This document shows positions 49,462-60,097 of a stretch of DNA of 64,000 bases, in pieces. This stretch comes from Nitrosomonas marina. Its GTDB lineage: Bacteria > Pseudomonadota > Gammaproteobacteria > Burkholderiales > Nitrosomonadaceae. Within the stretch, counting starts at the first letter, position 1. The number at the start of each line of letters is the position of its first letter. Made by a program: the position numbers and the translations under genes. The stretch is from NCBI RefSeq assembly GCF_900110145.1, contig NZ_FOCP01000005.1, positions 124,001 through 188,000 on the forward strand, written 5' to 3'. The notes under the pieces are model-generated. The model had not been told where the DNA came from, searched no databases, and worked only from the letters and a program-made list of their open reading frames with translations.

Positions 49462-52400
49462 CTAATTCCCGCTGACTCGCGCCATATCGTTTTTATTGTC
49501 CTCGAAGGCAGCCATAATGGCTTTTTCACCTGTCATACCCGCATTTTTTGCACGTGCGATCGCGTCCAGCATACGCCGATAATCTTTTGGCATGACTTTG
49601 ATAAATCTGAACACGGTTTCGGTCCATTCCGCCAGAATCTTTTCTGCGTGTTTACTGAAGGTTGCGGCAGCATGTTGTGCGATCAAGCGTTTGACTGTTT
49701 CGATATCATCTTCGTTCAGCTTCTCAAGTGCGACGGTTTCAAGATTGCACAGACGGTGAAAAGTTTCGTGTTCGTCATAGACATACGCAATTCCACCTGA
49801 CATGCCAGCGGCGAAATTTCGTCCGGTCGATCCGAGAACCACGACACAGCCGTTGGTCATGTATTCGCAGCCGTGATCGCCAAGACCTTCGATGACAACA
49901 TGCGCGCCACTATTACGCACACAAAACCGTTCGCCGGCCATGCCGCGGATGTAGGCTTCTCCTCTCGTGGCGCCATAAAATGCCACATTGCCGACAATCA
50001 TATTGTGCTCGGGTACGAATGTGGATTGTGGTGGCGGATACAGAACCAGCTTGCCGCCGGAAAGCCCCTTCCCAAAATAGTCATTGGCGTCTCCTTCCAG
50101 TTCCAGCGTCAGACCGGGTGGTATAAATGCGCCAAAACTTTGCCCTGCGGAACCCTGGAAGCGGAAATGAATGGTATCCTCCGGCAAGCCGTCCGGGCCA
50201 AATCGCCGGGTGATTTCGCTGCCCAGCATCGTCCCGACTACACGATTGGTGTTGCGGATGGACAAAGCGGCTTTTACATTTTCCCGGCGTTCCAATGCCG
50301 GTTCGGCCAAATCCAGCAGCGCCAGGTTATCGAGCGCATTTTCGAGCCCGTGGTCCTGCGGTATCTGGCAAAAATGCCCAACTTCAGGTCCGACTTGCGG
50401 TTGATACAGAATCTGTGAAAGATTCAGTCCCTTGGCTTTCCAGTGATTTACCGGCTGTCTGGCTTCAAGTCGATCAGTGCGTCCGATCATTTCATTGATC
50501 GTACGAAAACCCATTTGCGCCATTATTTCACGAACTTCCCGGGCGATGAAAGACATGAAGTTGACGGCATGTTCCGGATTACCGGTGAAATTTTTGCGTA
50601 ATGACGGATTCTGCGTGGCTACGCCGACCGGACAGGTGTCGAGATGACAGACCCGCATCATAATGCATCCCATAGCAACCAGTGCGGTGGTGGCAAAGCC
50701 GAATTCTTCAGCGCCCAGCAATGCCGCGATCACAACATCGCGTCCGGTTTTTAACTGACCGTCGGCTTCGACCACAATACGGCTGCGCAGATTGTTCAAC
50801 AGCAGCGTCTGGTGTGTTTCAGCCAGGCCGAGTTCCCAGGGTAAGCCTGCATGCTTGATACTGGTCAGCGGCGATGCACCGGTACCGCCGTCATGTCCGC
50901 TAATCAATACGACGTCCGCATGTCCTTTGGCTACTCCTGCAGCAATTGTGCCGACCCCGGCTTCGGATACCAGTTTGACGCTGATGCGGGCATGCCGGTT
51001 TGCATTTTTTAGATCGTGTATCAGCTGCGCCAGATCTTCAATTGAGTAAATGTCATGATGGGGTGGGGGTGAGATCAGTCCGACGCCCGGTGTCGAATAG
51101 CGTACTTTGGCAATCCAGGGATATGCCTTGCGGCCGGGCAGTTCACCGCCCTCACCGGGTTTGGCGCCTTGCGCCATTTTGATCTGCAGTTCTTTTGCCT
51201 GAGTCAGATATTGACTGGTGACGCCAAAACGCGCTGACGCGACCTGTTTGATGGCGCTGTTGCGTGAGTCGCCGTTGGCATCAGGAATATAACGGGCCGG
51301 ATCTTCCCCGCCTTCGCCGGTATTGCTTTTGCCGCCGATTCGATTCATCGCGATGGCCAGTGCTTCGTGCGCTTCCTGACTGATTGAGCCATAGGACATC
51401 GCGCCACTTTTAAAGCGTTTGACAATGTTTTCTATCGGCTCTATCGACTCGATCGGAATCGGATTGTTCGCGTGTTTCAGTTCCAGCAGGCCACGCAGAG
51501 TAGCCAGTCGCCGGGACTGATCATTGATCAGCGCGCTGTATGCTTTGAACGTCGAATATTCACCGTTGCGGCAGGCCTTCTGCAGCAGATGTATGGTTTT
51601 GGGGTTAAACAGATGCAGTTCACCTTCTTTGCGATACTGATACTGACCGTAAACATCCAGCGCGGCTCGGTCATCAGGCAGCGACGGGAAAGCCCGCGCA
51701 TGCTGCTGCACTGCCTCCCGCGCGATTTCGGCCAGGCCGATGCCACCAACCCGTGAAACCGTCCAGGTGAAGTACCGGTCAATCAGCGCCTGTTTCAGGC
51801 CGACAGCTTCAAATATTTGTGCACCGCAATAGGACTGTATAGTCGAGATGCCCATTTTCGACATTACTTTTACGATACCTTTGACAGCGGCCCGGTTATA
51901 TTGATCTACTGCATCTTGATACTGAATACCGGGTAACATGTCTTCTTGGATCATATCGTTCAGGCATTCATAAACCATGTAGGGGTTGATCGCCTGCGCG
52001 CCATAGCCCAGCAACAGACAGAAGTGGTGAACCTCGCGCGGTTCGCCGGATTCAAGAACCAGCCCAACGCGCATTCGGGATCCGTTGCGGATTAAATGAT
52101 GATGCAGCGCTGCACAGGCCAGCAAGGCTGGAATCGGCGGATGATCAGTGTCAATCTGTTTATCGGACAGAATCAGGATGGTTGTACCGGCGGCGATCGC
52201 CTGATCTGCGCTATCGAACAGTGCATTCAATGCCTGCTCGAGCGTCTCTCCGTTGTCAGCTGCCTTGAACAGGATCGGCAATGTTGCGCTCACCAGTCCG
52301 TGTCTGTTGAGCTGGCGCAGTTTGGTCATGTCCGTGTTTTTCAGGATCGGGGAATCAAGTCTGATTCGGCGGCAGTTATCGGCGCCCGGCCGCAATAAAT

Positions 52401-54060
52401 CACTGTCGCATCCCAGAGTTAGCGTGGTTGCGGTAATCAGGGCTTCTCGAATTGGATCGATGGGCGGGTTGGTGACCTGGGCGAAAAGCTGCTTGAAGTA
52501 ACTGTACAGTAACTGAGGCTGGTCGGACAGTACCGCAAGCGGTGTATCCGTACCCATCGATCCGATAGGCGGCACGCCGTGTGTTGCCATCGGCCCGATG
52601 ATCAGGCGCAGATCTTCAAAACTGTAACCAAAGGCCAATTGTCGCTGCAGTGTTGCCCGGTGATCGCAGACGGGCGCTGGGTCCGGAGCAGTTGGCAAAT
52701 CATCGATATGCAGCAGATTTTCATCCAGCCATTCGCGGTATGGACGCGCCGTGGCAATTGACTGTTTCAGCTCTTCATCACTGATAATTCGCTGCAGATG
52801 GGTATCGACCCATAGCATCCTGCCAGGTTTCAGTCGACGCTTTTCCAGTATTCGGTCAGGCGGCACGTCGAGCACGCCGACTTCGGACGCCATGATCACC
52901 AGATCGTCCTTGGTGATGTAATAACGGGACGGTCGTAAACCGTTGCGATCGAGCATGGCGCCAACGCCGGTGCCATCGGTAAAGGCGATGGATGCCGGTC
53001 CATCCCACGGTTCCATCAGGCAGCTGTGGTATGCATAGAATGCACGTTTCTCAGCATTCATGCTCTGATGGTTTTCCCAGGGTTCAGGGATCATCATCAT
53101 CATTGCATGGGGCAGGCTGTAACCGTTCAAAGCGAGAAATTCCAGACAATTATCGAACTTGGCCGAATCACTGCCGTCCGCCTGGATTACAGGCAGCAGT
53201 TTGAGCAAATCATCGCGGAAAAAATCCGAGTCGAGCATGGATTGACGAGCACGCATCCAGTTCTCATTCCCTCGCAGTGTATTAAATTCCCCGTTGTGGA
53301 TCATAAAACGGTTCGGATGCGCGCGCTCCCAGCTTGGAAATGTGTTGGTACTGAAGCGCGAATGAACCAGACCCAGCGCTGATACGATCGCAGGATCGGA
53401 GAGATCGGGATAAAAGGTGACGACCTGCCGTGGTGTGAGCATGCCTTTATAGACGATTGTGCGGCAGGACAGGCTGGGCAGATAAAAATACTGTCCGCCG
53501 TCAATTTGTCCGTAACGTATGGCATTTTCAGCCCGGCGTCGAATAACGTATAACTTGCGTTCGAAAGCCCAGTCGTCCGGCAATCCGTCATGCCGACCGA
53601 TAAAAAGCTGACGAATGAACGGTTCGCATGAACGGGCGGTTGCTCCCAGATGAAAATTGTCAGTCGGCACACTTCGCCAGCCAAGCAAATGCAGTCCTTC
53701 CAGTCGAACGATTTCCTCCAGGTGCTTTTCACAGAGATGGCGCTGGTCTCTGTCCGGCGGCAGGAAAACCATACCGACACCGTATTGCCCCGGACCGGGC
53801 AGCTGAAAGCCGAGACCTTCGCAGGCTTGCTGCAGATACGCATGGGGGATCTGCAGCAGAATGCCGGCTCCGTCGCCGGTATTCTGCTCGGAACCGCATG
53901 CCCCGCGATGATCGAGGTTTTGTAAAACTGCCAGTGCCTGCTCGACAATTTGATGAGAGGCCTCACCCTTGATATTGACGACAAAGCCGATACCGCAGCT
54001 GTCATGTTCGAAAACGGGGTCGTAAAGCCCCTGTTTGCAAGGAATACCGTTTAGTGTCAT
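49462..54060 (-). CDS. gltB: Glutamate synthase large subunit
   Basis: 1532-residue amidotransferase-synthase that makes two glutamates from glutamine and 2-oxoglutarate. The propeptide is 21 residues; Cys22 in HDSCGIGFV would be the catalytic N-terminal Cys. The central and FMN domains include [36 protein letters not shown] and [20 protein letters not shown]. The 3Fe-4S motif is [15 protein letters not shown]. The C-terminal beta-helix domain has [11 protein letters not shown]-like repeats. The start at 54060 has GAAGGGA upstream and places Cys22 properly; 54114 is a less likely start. Confidence 0.95.
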   Translation of the reverse strand: MTLNGIPCKQGLYDPVFEHDSCGIGFVVNIKGEASHQIVEQALAVLQNLDHRGACGSEQNTGDGAGILLQIPHAYLQQACEGLGFQLPGPGQYGVGMVFLPPDRDQRHLCEKHLEEIVRLEGLHLLGWRSVPTDNFHLGATARSCEPFIRQLFIGRHDGLPDDWAFERKLYVIRRRAENAIRYGQIDGGQYFYLPSLSCRTIVYKGMLTPRQVVTFYPDLSDPAIVSALGLVHSRFSTNTFPSWERAHPNRFMIHNGEFNTLRGNENWMRARQSMLDSDFFRDDLLKLLPVIQADGSDSAKFDNCLEFLALNGYSLPHAMMMMIPEPWENHQSMNAEKRAFYAYHSCLMEPWDGPASIAFTDGTGVGAMLDRNGLRPSRYYITKDDLVIMASEVGVLDVPPDRILEKRRLKPGRMLWVDTHLQRIISDEELKQSIATARPYREWLDENLLHIDDLPTAPDPAPVCDHRATLQRQLAFGYSFEDLRLIIGPMATHGVPPIGSMGTDTPLAVLSDQPQLLYSYFKQLFAQVTNPPIDPIREALITATTLTLGCDSDLLRPGADNCRRIRLDSPILKNTDMTKLRQLNRHGLVSATLPILFKAADNGETLEQALNALFDSADQAIAAGTTILILSDKQIDTDHPPIPALLACAALHHHLIRNGSRMRVGLVLESGEPREVHHFCLLLGYGAQAINPYMVYECLNDMIQEDMLPGIQYQDAVDQYNRAAVKGIVKVMSKMGISTIQSYCGAQIFEAVGLKQALIDRYFTWTVSRVGGIGLAEIAREAVQQHARAFPSLPDDRAALDVYGQYQYRKEGELHLFNPKTIHLLQKACRNGEYSTFKAYSALINDQSRRLATLRGLLELKHANNPIPIESIEPIENIVKRFKSGAMSYGSISQEAHEALAIAMNRIGGKSNTGEGGEDPARYIPDANGDSRNSAIKQVASARFGVTSQYLTQAKELQIKMAQGAKPGEGGELPGRKAYPWIAKVRYSTPGVGLISPPPHHDIYSIEDLAQLIHDLKNANRHARISVKLVSEAGVGTIAAGVAKGHADVVLISGHDGGTGASPLTSIKHAGLPWELGLAETHQTLLLNNLRSRIVVEADGQLKTGRDVVIAALLGAEEFGFATTALVAMGCIMMRVCHLDTCPVGVATQNPSLRKNFTGNPEHAVNFMSFIAREVREIMAQMGFRTINEMIGRTDRLEARQPVNHWKAKGLNLSQILYQPQVGPEVGHFCQIPQDHGLENALDNLALLDLAEPALERRENVKAALSIRNTNRVVGTMLGSEITRRFGPDGLPEDTIHFRFQGSAGQSFGAFIPPGLTLELEGDANDYFGKGLSGGKLVLYPPPQSTFVPEHNMIVGNVAFYGATRGEAYIRGMAGERFCVRNSGAHVVIEGLGDHGCEYMTNGCVVVLGSTGRNFAAGMSGGIAYVYDEHETFHRLCNLETVALEKLNEDDIETVKRLIAQHAAATFSKHAEKILAEWTETVFRFIKVMPKDYRRMLDAIARAKNAGMTGEKAIMAAFEDNKNDMARVSGN

Positions 54061-54203
54061 GTTCGCATCCCTTCTGTTTTCAGTGAGTTTTGCAATGTCC
54101 GGCAAGCGGTGCATACAACACGACTATGCGGACATTCGAGTAATTATTATCCACTTTTTTTACAGTAATGGATATTGTTTGATAGCACGTTTTCGCAATT
54201 GAA

Positions 54204-54238
54204 AATGGCTGTTTGCGGTTAGACCGCAAACAGCCATT
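54204..54238 (-). terminator. 16-base perfect hairpin downstream of the protease gene
   Basis: AATGGCTGTTTGCGGT (54204-54219) and its exact complement (54223-54238) flank the loop TAG. On the minus strand the stem is followed by TTTTC. It lies between the trypsin-like protease gene and gltB, both on the minus strand, so it probably terminates the protease transcript. Confidence 0.7.
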
Positions 54239-54349
54239 AATATCACATGGATAGCGTACTAAATTATTTAAACGTTTCGATTTTCGACCAGAGCCCCGCG
54301 TTGATGATCTGCGCAGTTCTGCGGTTTTGATTCGATTGCTGTGTAAACC

Positions 54350-55171
54350 CTACTGAACCGGAATCTTGAATTCTTTCAGCAAATTTACAATATATTTTCC
54401 CGGTATTGCATAGCTGATTCCACTGGGTGCGGATAACGCCGCTTCCTTGCTGCCTTTGACATACACCATGTTGATAATGCCATAGACTATCCCGGTATCG
54501 GGGTCGTACAATGGACTGCCGCTGTTGCCCGGGTAGGCTACGCCGTCGAGCTGAAACACCAGAAAGGGAGATTGCAGCTGCCTGATCAGTTTTGCATCCA
54601 GTTGTGTTGTGTTGTGTGCAGGTCTTATTATGGGTGTGATGGAAGAAATGATTGCCTGATGAGTAACCGGATAAAAGCCAAGTATCATACCGATAGGAAA
54701 ACCGGTATATGCCATTCTTCTGCCTTCACGGATAGTGTCTGACTCTCCCAGCTGCATAACGGGTAATGTGGTGCCGCTGATTTTCAGTAAAGCGATGTCA
54801 TGCGCCTTGTCGATGGAAATAATGGTAGCATCCCGAAGATCAGGCTTATTATCCTGTCCAGTGATGACCACATATTTCTCCTTTTTTTCCAAATCCAGTG
54901 ATTCGGGTATAACATGCGCATTGGTAACGACGTGCAGGCCATCACCGACGACAAAGCCCGTACCTTTGAAGGTTATGGGCGGCGTGTTCATTTTCTGGTA
55001 TGTGCCAATACCGACAATCGCCGGCTTGATCCTGGTAATGGTTTCTTCCAAATGTGCATTACTGTCAGATGATAAAATGAACAGATTGGCTGCAGTAAAA
55101 AAGAGCAATATTTTCCGGTCGCCGTATATATATAAACGCTGAAAGAAAGAGGATATTAATAAACAATTCAT
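54350..55171 (-). CDS. Trypsin-like serine protease, exported, without PDZ domain
   Basis: 273-residue DegP/HtrA-like chymotrypsin-fold protease. An N-terminal hydrophobic segment (KILLFFTAANLFIL) should direct it to or across the membrane. The catalytic triad is visible: His in VVTNAHVIPE, Asp in KAHDIALLKIS, Ser in YPGNSGSPLYD. The protein ends soon after the protease domain, so the PDZ domains of DegP and DegS are absent. Substrate unknown. The minus-strand transcript would end at the 16-base hairpin. Confidence 0.85.
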   Translation of the reverse strand: MNCLLISSFFQRLYIYGDRKILLFFTAANLFILSSDSNAHLEETITRIKPAIVGIGTYQKMNTPPITFKGTGFVVGDGLHVVTNAHVIPESLDLEKKEKYVVITGQDNKPDLRDATIISIDKAHDIALLKISGTTLPVMQLGESDTIREGRRMAYTGFPIGMILGFYPVTHQAIISSITPIIRPAHNTTQLDAKLIRQLQSPFLVFQLDGVAYPGNSGSPLYDPDTGIVYGIINMVYVKGSKEAALSAPSGISYAIPGKYIVNLLKEFKIPVQ

Positions 55172-55341
55172 AATTAAAAAACTGTATTTCAGTCATGATA
55201 GATAAACTGGAAAATCATAAACCTAAATGACAAACAATGCCTAATACTTTGTTATCAGGGTTGAAAAAATGTTTTATATACAACAACCTCAGGATACAGG
55301 TACAGTATGACGGCATGCTATTTTTTTAAATTTTATTTCAT

Positions 55342-56742
55342 ATGATTGTACGAACCCGATTTGCACCCAGCCCGACCGGTTATCTACATATCGGTGGTGC
55401 GCGCACTGCGCTGTTTTCCTGGGCTTATGCACGCAAACATGGTGGTAAATTTGTATTGCGCATTGAAGATACGGATCTTGAGCGTTCTACCAAAGCGTCG
55501 ATTCAGGCCATTCACGAGGGTATGTCCTGGCTGGAGCTGGATTACGACGAAGGACCTTTTTACCAGATGGAACGATTGCAGCGTTATCAGGAAGTAGCGC
55601 AGCAACTACTGGAAAACGGTCAGGCGTATTATTGTTATGCGAGCAAGGAAGAACTGGAACAAATGCGGCAACAGCAGCTTGCGGCCGGTCTGAAGCCAAG
55701 ATATGACGGGCGCTGGCGTGATTCCAAGAAGACGCCGCCAGCAGGTGTCAAACCGGTAATTCGTTTCAAAAACCCGTTGTCGGGTTATGTGGCGTTTAAC
55801 GATCTCATTAAAGGTAAAATCTCTGTTTCTAATCAGGAGCTTGATGATCTGGTGCTGATCCGTAGTGATGGAATTCCCACCTATAACTTCAGCGTGGTAC
55901 TGGACGATCTCGACATGAGAATCACACACGTGATTCGAGGAGATGACCATGTCAATAATACGCCACGGCAAATCAATATTCTGAAAGCGCTGGACGCCGG
56001 TTTACCCGAATATGCGCATGTACCCATGATACTGGGTGCAAACGGTGAACGGCTGTCCAAACGTCATGGGGCAGTATCGGTGACCCAGTATCGTGACGAC
56101 GGTTATCTGCCTGAAGCACTGGTCAACTACCTGGCAAGACTGGGTTGGTCTCACGGTGATGAAGAAATATTCAGCCGCGAACAACTGGTTGAATGGTTCG
56201 ATCTGGCATCAATCAGCCGCTCACCGGCCAAATTCAATCCTGAGAAACTGCACTGGCTAAACCAGCAATACCTGAAAAAAACTGACAGCAACCGTCTGGC
56301 CGAACTGGTCAAACCTTTTTTGTCGAGAGACGATTGCAATTTCGATCAGGGTCCCGATTTGATCGCGGTTATTGATTTGCTGAAAGAAAGAGTTAACACG
56401 ACAGAAGAGTTGGCTGATGCTGCCGTGTTCTTCTTTCGCCAGCTTGAGCCTTCCGAAGAGCTGCGACAGCAGTTTTATACCCTGGAGAGTAAAACGATAT
56501 TATCGGAATTGTTGAAAAAACTGATTCAACTGGAAAACTGGAGCCGGGATGCGATCCACCAAACGATCAAGGAGACCGTAAAAGAGCTGGGCGTCAAGTT
56601 TCCAAAAGTCGCCATGCCGCTGCGTGTGATGGTGACGGGTGAGGTACATACGCCTTCAATTGACGCCATACTGGAATTGCTGGGACGCGATGAAACGCTC
56701 AAGCGTATGACCATCCAAATGGATAAATTTATGGATTCATAG
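55342..56742 (+). CDS. gltX: Glutamyl-tRNA synthetase
   Basis: 466-residue class I synthetase charging tRNA-Glu. The HIGH signature is in PSPTGYLHIGGARTALFSWA and the KMSKS signature in GERLSKRHGAVSV. It has one full catalytic and anticodon-binding domain set. tRNA-Ala and tRNA-Glu genes follow within 60 to 170 bases, so the enzyme is next to its own substrate. Confidence 0.95.
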   Translation: MIVRTRFAPSPTGYLHIGGARTALFSWAYARKHGGKFVLRIEDTDLERSTKASIQAIHEGMSWLELDYDEGPFYQMERLQRYQEVAQQLLENGQAYYCYASKEELEQMRQQQLAAGLKPRYDGRWRDSKKTPPAGVKPVIRFKNPLSGYVAFNDLIKGKISVSNQELDDLVLIRSDGIPTYNFSVVLDDLDMRITHVIRGDDHVNNTPRQINILKALDAGLPEYAHVPMILGANGERLSKRHGAVSVTQYRDDGYLPEALVNYLARLGWSHGDEEIFSREQLVEWFDLASISRSPAKFNPEKLHWLNQQYLKKTDSNRLAELVKPFLSRDDCNFDQGPDLIAVIDLLKERVNTTEELADAAVFFFRQLEPSEELRQQFYTLESKTILSELLKKLIQLENWSRDAIHQTIKETVKELGVKFPKVAMPLRVMVTGEVHTPSIDAILELLGRDETLKRMTIQMDKFMDS

Positions 56743-56754
56743 ACATGGAATCGC

Positions 56755-56783
56755 TTTACTTTGACCACATGCATCAGTATAAT
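56755..56783 (+). promoter_or_regulatory. Promoter candidate for the tRNA-Ala/tRNA-Glu pair
   Basis: TTTACT at 56755-56760 and TATAAT at 56778-56783, with a 17-base spacer, end 17 bases before the first tRNA. Confidence 0.5.
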
Positions 56784-56800
56784 CCTTGTTCCTTTGATCA

Positions 56801-56876
<76 letters not shown>

Positions 56877-56907
56877 GTTTTTTAAAAGCTGACGCTATAT
56901 TCACTAG

Positions 56908-56983
56908 GTCCCCATCGTCTAGAGGCCTAGGACATCGCCCTTTCACGGCGGTAACAGGGGTTCGAATCCCCTTGGGGACGCCA
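56908..56983 (+). tRNA. tRNA-Glu (anticodon TTC)
   Basis: The acceptor GTCCCCA pairs with TGGGGAC. The anticodon stem TCGCC/GGCGG holds the loop CTTTCAC (anticodon TTC). T-arm AGGGG-TTCGAAT-CCCCT; encoded GCCA end. Probably co-transcribed with tRNA-Ala 31 bases upstream. Confidence 0.95.
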
Positions 56984-57403
56984 CATAATATATAAAACAA
57001 ACAGTTTATAGTTCTGTTCTGGCTTCACTTCATTGTCTTTTTTGGCGCGTAATCCGTAATCTGTACGTAATTCATGGATACGAAAACGTATACAACGACG
57101 AACGCGAGATATTCATCTTCATCCCATGATTTAGAGTGACCTGATTGCAGGTTAAGACAAAAGTAACTGCAACCTCTGGTTTTAATACATCCGATAATCT
57201 CCATCATGAATTACCGCCATAATCAGAGATTGATGCGCTGATCGAGCAAATTTCTGTTTTGGTCTTATCTCAATAAAAGCGGTGGTTTAACTTCCGGGTT
57301 TTGCTTGAATTTTGTCAATCGGTATTGAATATTTTCAATACCGATTGAAAGGTTCGAATTAGGAATTACTTCTAATTCAACAAAATTATCGCTGGATCTG
57401 TCT
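56984..57403. other. Intergenic region after tRNA-Glu
   Basis: About 420 bases. A 60-codon minus-strand frame at 57025-57207 has no recognisable similarity and may be chance. Near the right end are two inverted repeats (57315-57348 and GAATTAG/CTAATTC at 57356-57378). I see no duplicated tRNA 3' end that would mark an integrated element. Confidence 0.4.
57315..57348. repeat. Perfect 15-base inverted repeat
   Basis: TCAATCGGTATTGAA (57315-57329) and its exact complement (57334-57348) flank TATT. It lies 56 bases past the stop of the minus-strand AhpD-like gene. No T-run follows on either strand, so it is not a classical terminator. Confidence 0.8.
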
Positions 57404-57961
57404 TCAATCACAGGTTGTCAGGCATTCCTTTCCTGAAGCCGGAACAAATGGGTAATCCAGGTCCGTTCCTGCAATGTGGTTGAAATAGTTGGTGAATATA
57501 TTGATGCAGGTCACAGCCAAAACTTCCAGTATTTCTGCGTCGCTAATACCGGCATTCCTTGCATTAGCCAGATCGTCATCAGAGAGCTTGCCTTGCTTCT
57601 CGATAATTTGTTCGCTGAGCGTCAAGGCTGCCTGGGTTTTGGGGTCAACTGCAATACCTTTAAGGCTATCATGAATTTGATTCTCATCAAATTTCAATCT
57701 TCTGCCCATAGCGGCATGCGCTGAAGCACAGTAGTCGCAGTTGTTGAGACTCGCGACCCGCAACGCAATTTTTTCCTTGATCTGTGCGGAGATTTTACTA
57801 CGGCCAAGGGCGGTGTAACCATCCAGCAAGAATCCCAGGGTAGCCGGAGAGTGTGCGGCTGTTTTGAAGATATTGGGTACTTGTCCGCGCAATTCCATCA
57901 CACGGTCCAGAATTTCTTTGGATCCATTTTCAAAGTTTGAATTTATTTCGATACGTGCCAT
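57404..57961 (-). CDS. AhpD/carboxymuconolactone decarboxylase-family peroxidase-related protein
   Basis: 185-residue helical protein with the redox motif Cys-Asp-Tyr-Cys followed by SAHAAMG (the Cys-x2-Cys-x3-His pattern of AhpD). AhpD-type proteins reduce peroxiredoxins or peroxides by this dithiol. VPNIFKTAAHSPATLGFLL and LSEQIIEKQGKLSDDDL are typical of the uncharacterised peroxidase-related branch. A good AGGAGGC site precedes the ATG. No ahpC is adjacent. Confidence 0.85.
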   Translation of the reverse strand: MARIEINSNFENGSKEILDRVMELRGQVPNIFKTAAHSPATLGFLLDGYTALGRSKISAQIKEKIALRVASLNNCDYCASAHAAMGRRLKFDENQIHDSLKGIAVDPKTQAALTLSEQIIEKQGKLSDDDLANARNAGISDAEILEVLAVTCINIFTNYFNHIAGTDLDYPFVPASGKECLTTCD

Positions 57962-58302
57962 TTTTGCCTCCTAAATAATTGTTAACCAGATCCCGGCTAC
58001 AACGATGCGCCAAACGTTTAAAGCATCGACGCCAGCATCTAAAAATAGTGATAGCTGACAATTGAAAAACGCTGCTTCAAAATCGGTTTTGAAATACTCC
58101 CGCAAAAGCGGTCATTCGTCAGCTGTTAGAATTATATAAATTATCAATAATGAAATAATTAGTCATTATGATAATTATTTATTTCATATATTGAAATAAA
58201 CATGCGAACTAACTGGAGTGGTAAACAATTACCAGCTTTAGAAGGTGGCTGTTTTGTCTGTTATGATTGACTGAATATAGCTAATTCGGCAGTAACTGAA
58301 CA
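57962..58302. promoter_or_regulatory. Divergent promoter region, AT-rich
   Basis: About 340 bases between the AhpD-like gene and the deacetylase-like gene. The central part (about 58130-58200) is almost pure A and T with overlapping inverted repeats around GAAATAATTA and TAATTATTT. TGGTAA/TTACCA at 58219-58234 is a short hairpin. No gene is seen. Confidence 0.4.
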
Positions 58303-59277
58303 ATGAAAGCAAAAAATCCATGCTGTGTTTATCTGGGAGATGCGCTTGCGCGCTATGCATTCGGCGACAATCATCCTTTTGGCCCGTTGCGCCACAGTGC
58401 TTTCAGTGATGCATTGTACCAAAAACGTCTTGATCAGTTTGTCGACGTTCTGACGCCTGTTGCGACTACTCAGGAAATTCTGGAACTGTTTCATGAACAT
58501 GATTACATTGAAAAAATCAAAGTCATGTCAAAATCGGGCAGCGGCTTTCTGGACCTGGGCGATACACCGGCATTTACCGGCATGTATGAAGCAGCGTTGA
58601 CGATCGCGGGTACAGTTTGTAATGCCATTGATCGTGTTCTTGCTGATGAATATACGAGCGCATTCATACCCATCGCCGGCCTGCATCATGCACAACGCCA
58701 TACTGCGGCAGGGTTTTGTGTCATTAACGATTGCGGCGTTGCCATCGAGTACCTGCGTCATAAGCATCACGTAAACAGGATTGCGTATATCGATATCGAT
58801 GCGCACCATGGTGATGGTGTTTTCTACAGCTTTGAAAATGATCCCGATTTGATTTTTGTGGATTTCCACGAAGACGGCCAATATTTATATCCGGGAACAG
58901 GGGGTGTCAGTGAGACCGGAAAAGGTGACGCCAGAGGCACCAAGCTTAATATTCCAATGCCGCCCAATGCCGATGATCGATTATTTATGAAATCATGGCC
59001 GCAAGCCGAAGAATTTCTACGCTCAGGTAATCCTGAGTTCATACTGGTGCAATGCGGTGCCGACAGTATCTATGGCGACCCGATAACGCACTTGGCTTAT
59101 ACTGAAAACGTGCATAAGCATGTGATAACAAACGTTTGTCACATTGCCGGCGAATGTTGTGGTGGCCGTGTGGTGGCTATGGGCGGCGGTGGCTACAATC
59201 TCGACAATATTGCTAAAACATGGACTGCTGTTGTCAGCGCCCTGATTGGCGCAAACAAGCCTGGTAATGTCTTGTAG
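58303..59277 (+). CDS. Histone-deacetylase-family zinc amidohydrolase
   Basis: 324-residue member of the arginase/deacetylase fold (HDAC, acetylpolyamine amidohydrolase and AcuC relatives). Active-site features are the His pair in AGLHHAQRHTAAGFCVIND, zinc ligands in YIDIDAHHGDGV and VQCGADSIYGDP, and the Gly-rich AMGGGGYNLDNIAKTW. The substrate is unknown; acetylpolyamines, acetylated proteins or other amides are possible. It stands alone on the plus strand. A spermidine synthase fusion elsewhere in the window makes polyamine turnover an attractive but unproven role. Confidence 0.88.
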   Translation: MKAKNPCCVYLGDALARYAFGDNHPFGPLRHSAFSDALYQKRLDQFVDVLTPVATTQEILELFHEHDYIEKIKVMSKSGSGFLDLGDTPAFTGMYEAALTIAGTVCNAIDRVLADEYTSAFIPIAGLHHAQRHTAAGFCVINDCGVAIEYLRHKHHVNRIAYIDIDAHHGDGVFYSFENDPDLIFVDFHEDGQYLYPGTGGVSETGKGDARGTKLNIPMPPNADDRLFMKSWPQAEEFLRSGNPEFILVQCGADSIYGDPITHLAYTENVHKHVITNVCHIAGECCGGRVVAMGGGGYNLDNIAKTWTAVVSALIGANKPGNVL

Positions 59278-59572
59278 AAGCTGCAAAATGAAAATTCAGG
59301 AAAGCAGTTTCAAAAAGCTAGAAAGTATCAAACAGCTTTCCGCCCTGGCCTGCAAACACTACTGGCGGTAGCCTGTGATCATCTTCAAACCCTCAGACCC
59401 TTGAAAATCTCAACAGAAAATCCTATTGTCTAAGAAAGAACAGAAAATCGCTCGAATTATGCTTAGTTGCCATGGGGTGTGTATTGAATGATGACCCGGT
59501 GACAAGCATCATTTTCTGAATCAATTAATAATCTATCAGTCAATAAATGACGCCAGTTATAAAAGGAACAAC

Positions 59573-60097
59573 ATGAGTTTTTTATTTAAAAAAATATATT
59601 TACTTTGTTCAGTTTTCCTGCTAGCAGTAGGAATAAATGCGCCGTCGCTGGCCCTGGATGGACCCCCTGCGGCATTGGAGCGCATTGATCCACACAAAAA
59701 AGTCATCACTCCTGAAGAATATTTCTGGATTGAAGGCCAGGCACGGTTTTCCGCCCGCGTTGATAGCGGTGCAAAAAGCACCTCGATACACGCAGTCGAA
59801 ATCGAGGTTGAGGACGCTGCTGATACCATGATGGACAATGTTGGCAAACAGGTTAATTTTACCATTGTGAATGAAGAAGGTAAGACCTGGTCGCTTTCAA
59901 GGCGTATCAGTTCTGTAACAAAGGTACGTAATTCACAGGGTGTTGAATACCGCTATAATGTGCCGCTGCGCCTGGGCTGGAACGGTATCAATAAAACGGT
60001 TGATGTGAATTTGCGGGACCGCAGTAAAATGACGTACAAGTTATTGATCGGCCGGGACTGGATGAATCGTGAGGTGGTCATCGACCTGGAACATTGA
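59573..60097 (+). CDS. Exported retropepsin-like protein (RimK-associated 'zinc protease' family)
   Basis: 174-residue protein with a signal peptide (LLCSVFLLAVGINAPSLA). The mature part matches the small family long labelled ATP-dependent zinc protease, which has a retropepsin-like fold: the aspartic-protease motif is ARVDSGAKSTSIHA and the closing block LLIGRDWMNREVVID. No ATP or classical zinc site is seen. AAAGGA precedes the ATG. Function in bacteria is poorly known; a role in envelope or peptide processing is inferred. Confidence 0.75.
   Translation: MSFLFKKIYLLCSVFLLAVGINAPSLALDGPPAALERIDPHKKVITPEEYFWIEGQARFSARVDSGAKSTSIHAVEIEVEDAADTMMDNVGKQVNFTIVNEEGKTWSLSRRISSVTKVRNSQGVEYRYNVPLRLGWNGINKTVDVNLRDRSKMTYKLLIGRDWMNREVVIDLEH

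Noticed and set aside
56761-56783. TTGACC with TATAAT as the tRNA promoter
   Set aside because: The spacer is only 11 bases; the TTTACT element with a 17-base spacer is more plausible.
57025-57207. 60-codon minus-strand frame after tRNA-Glu
   Set aside because: No similarity recognised and no convincing translation start; kept only as a remark in the gap entry.
56908-57403. Genomic island integrated at tRNA-Glu
   Set aside because: No integrase gene and no second copy of the tRNA 3' end seen downstream.
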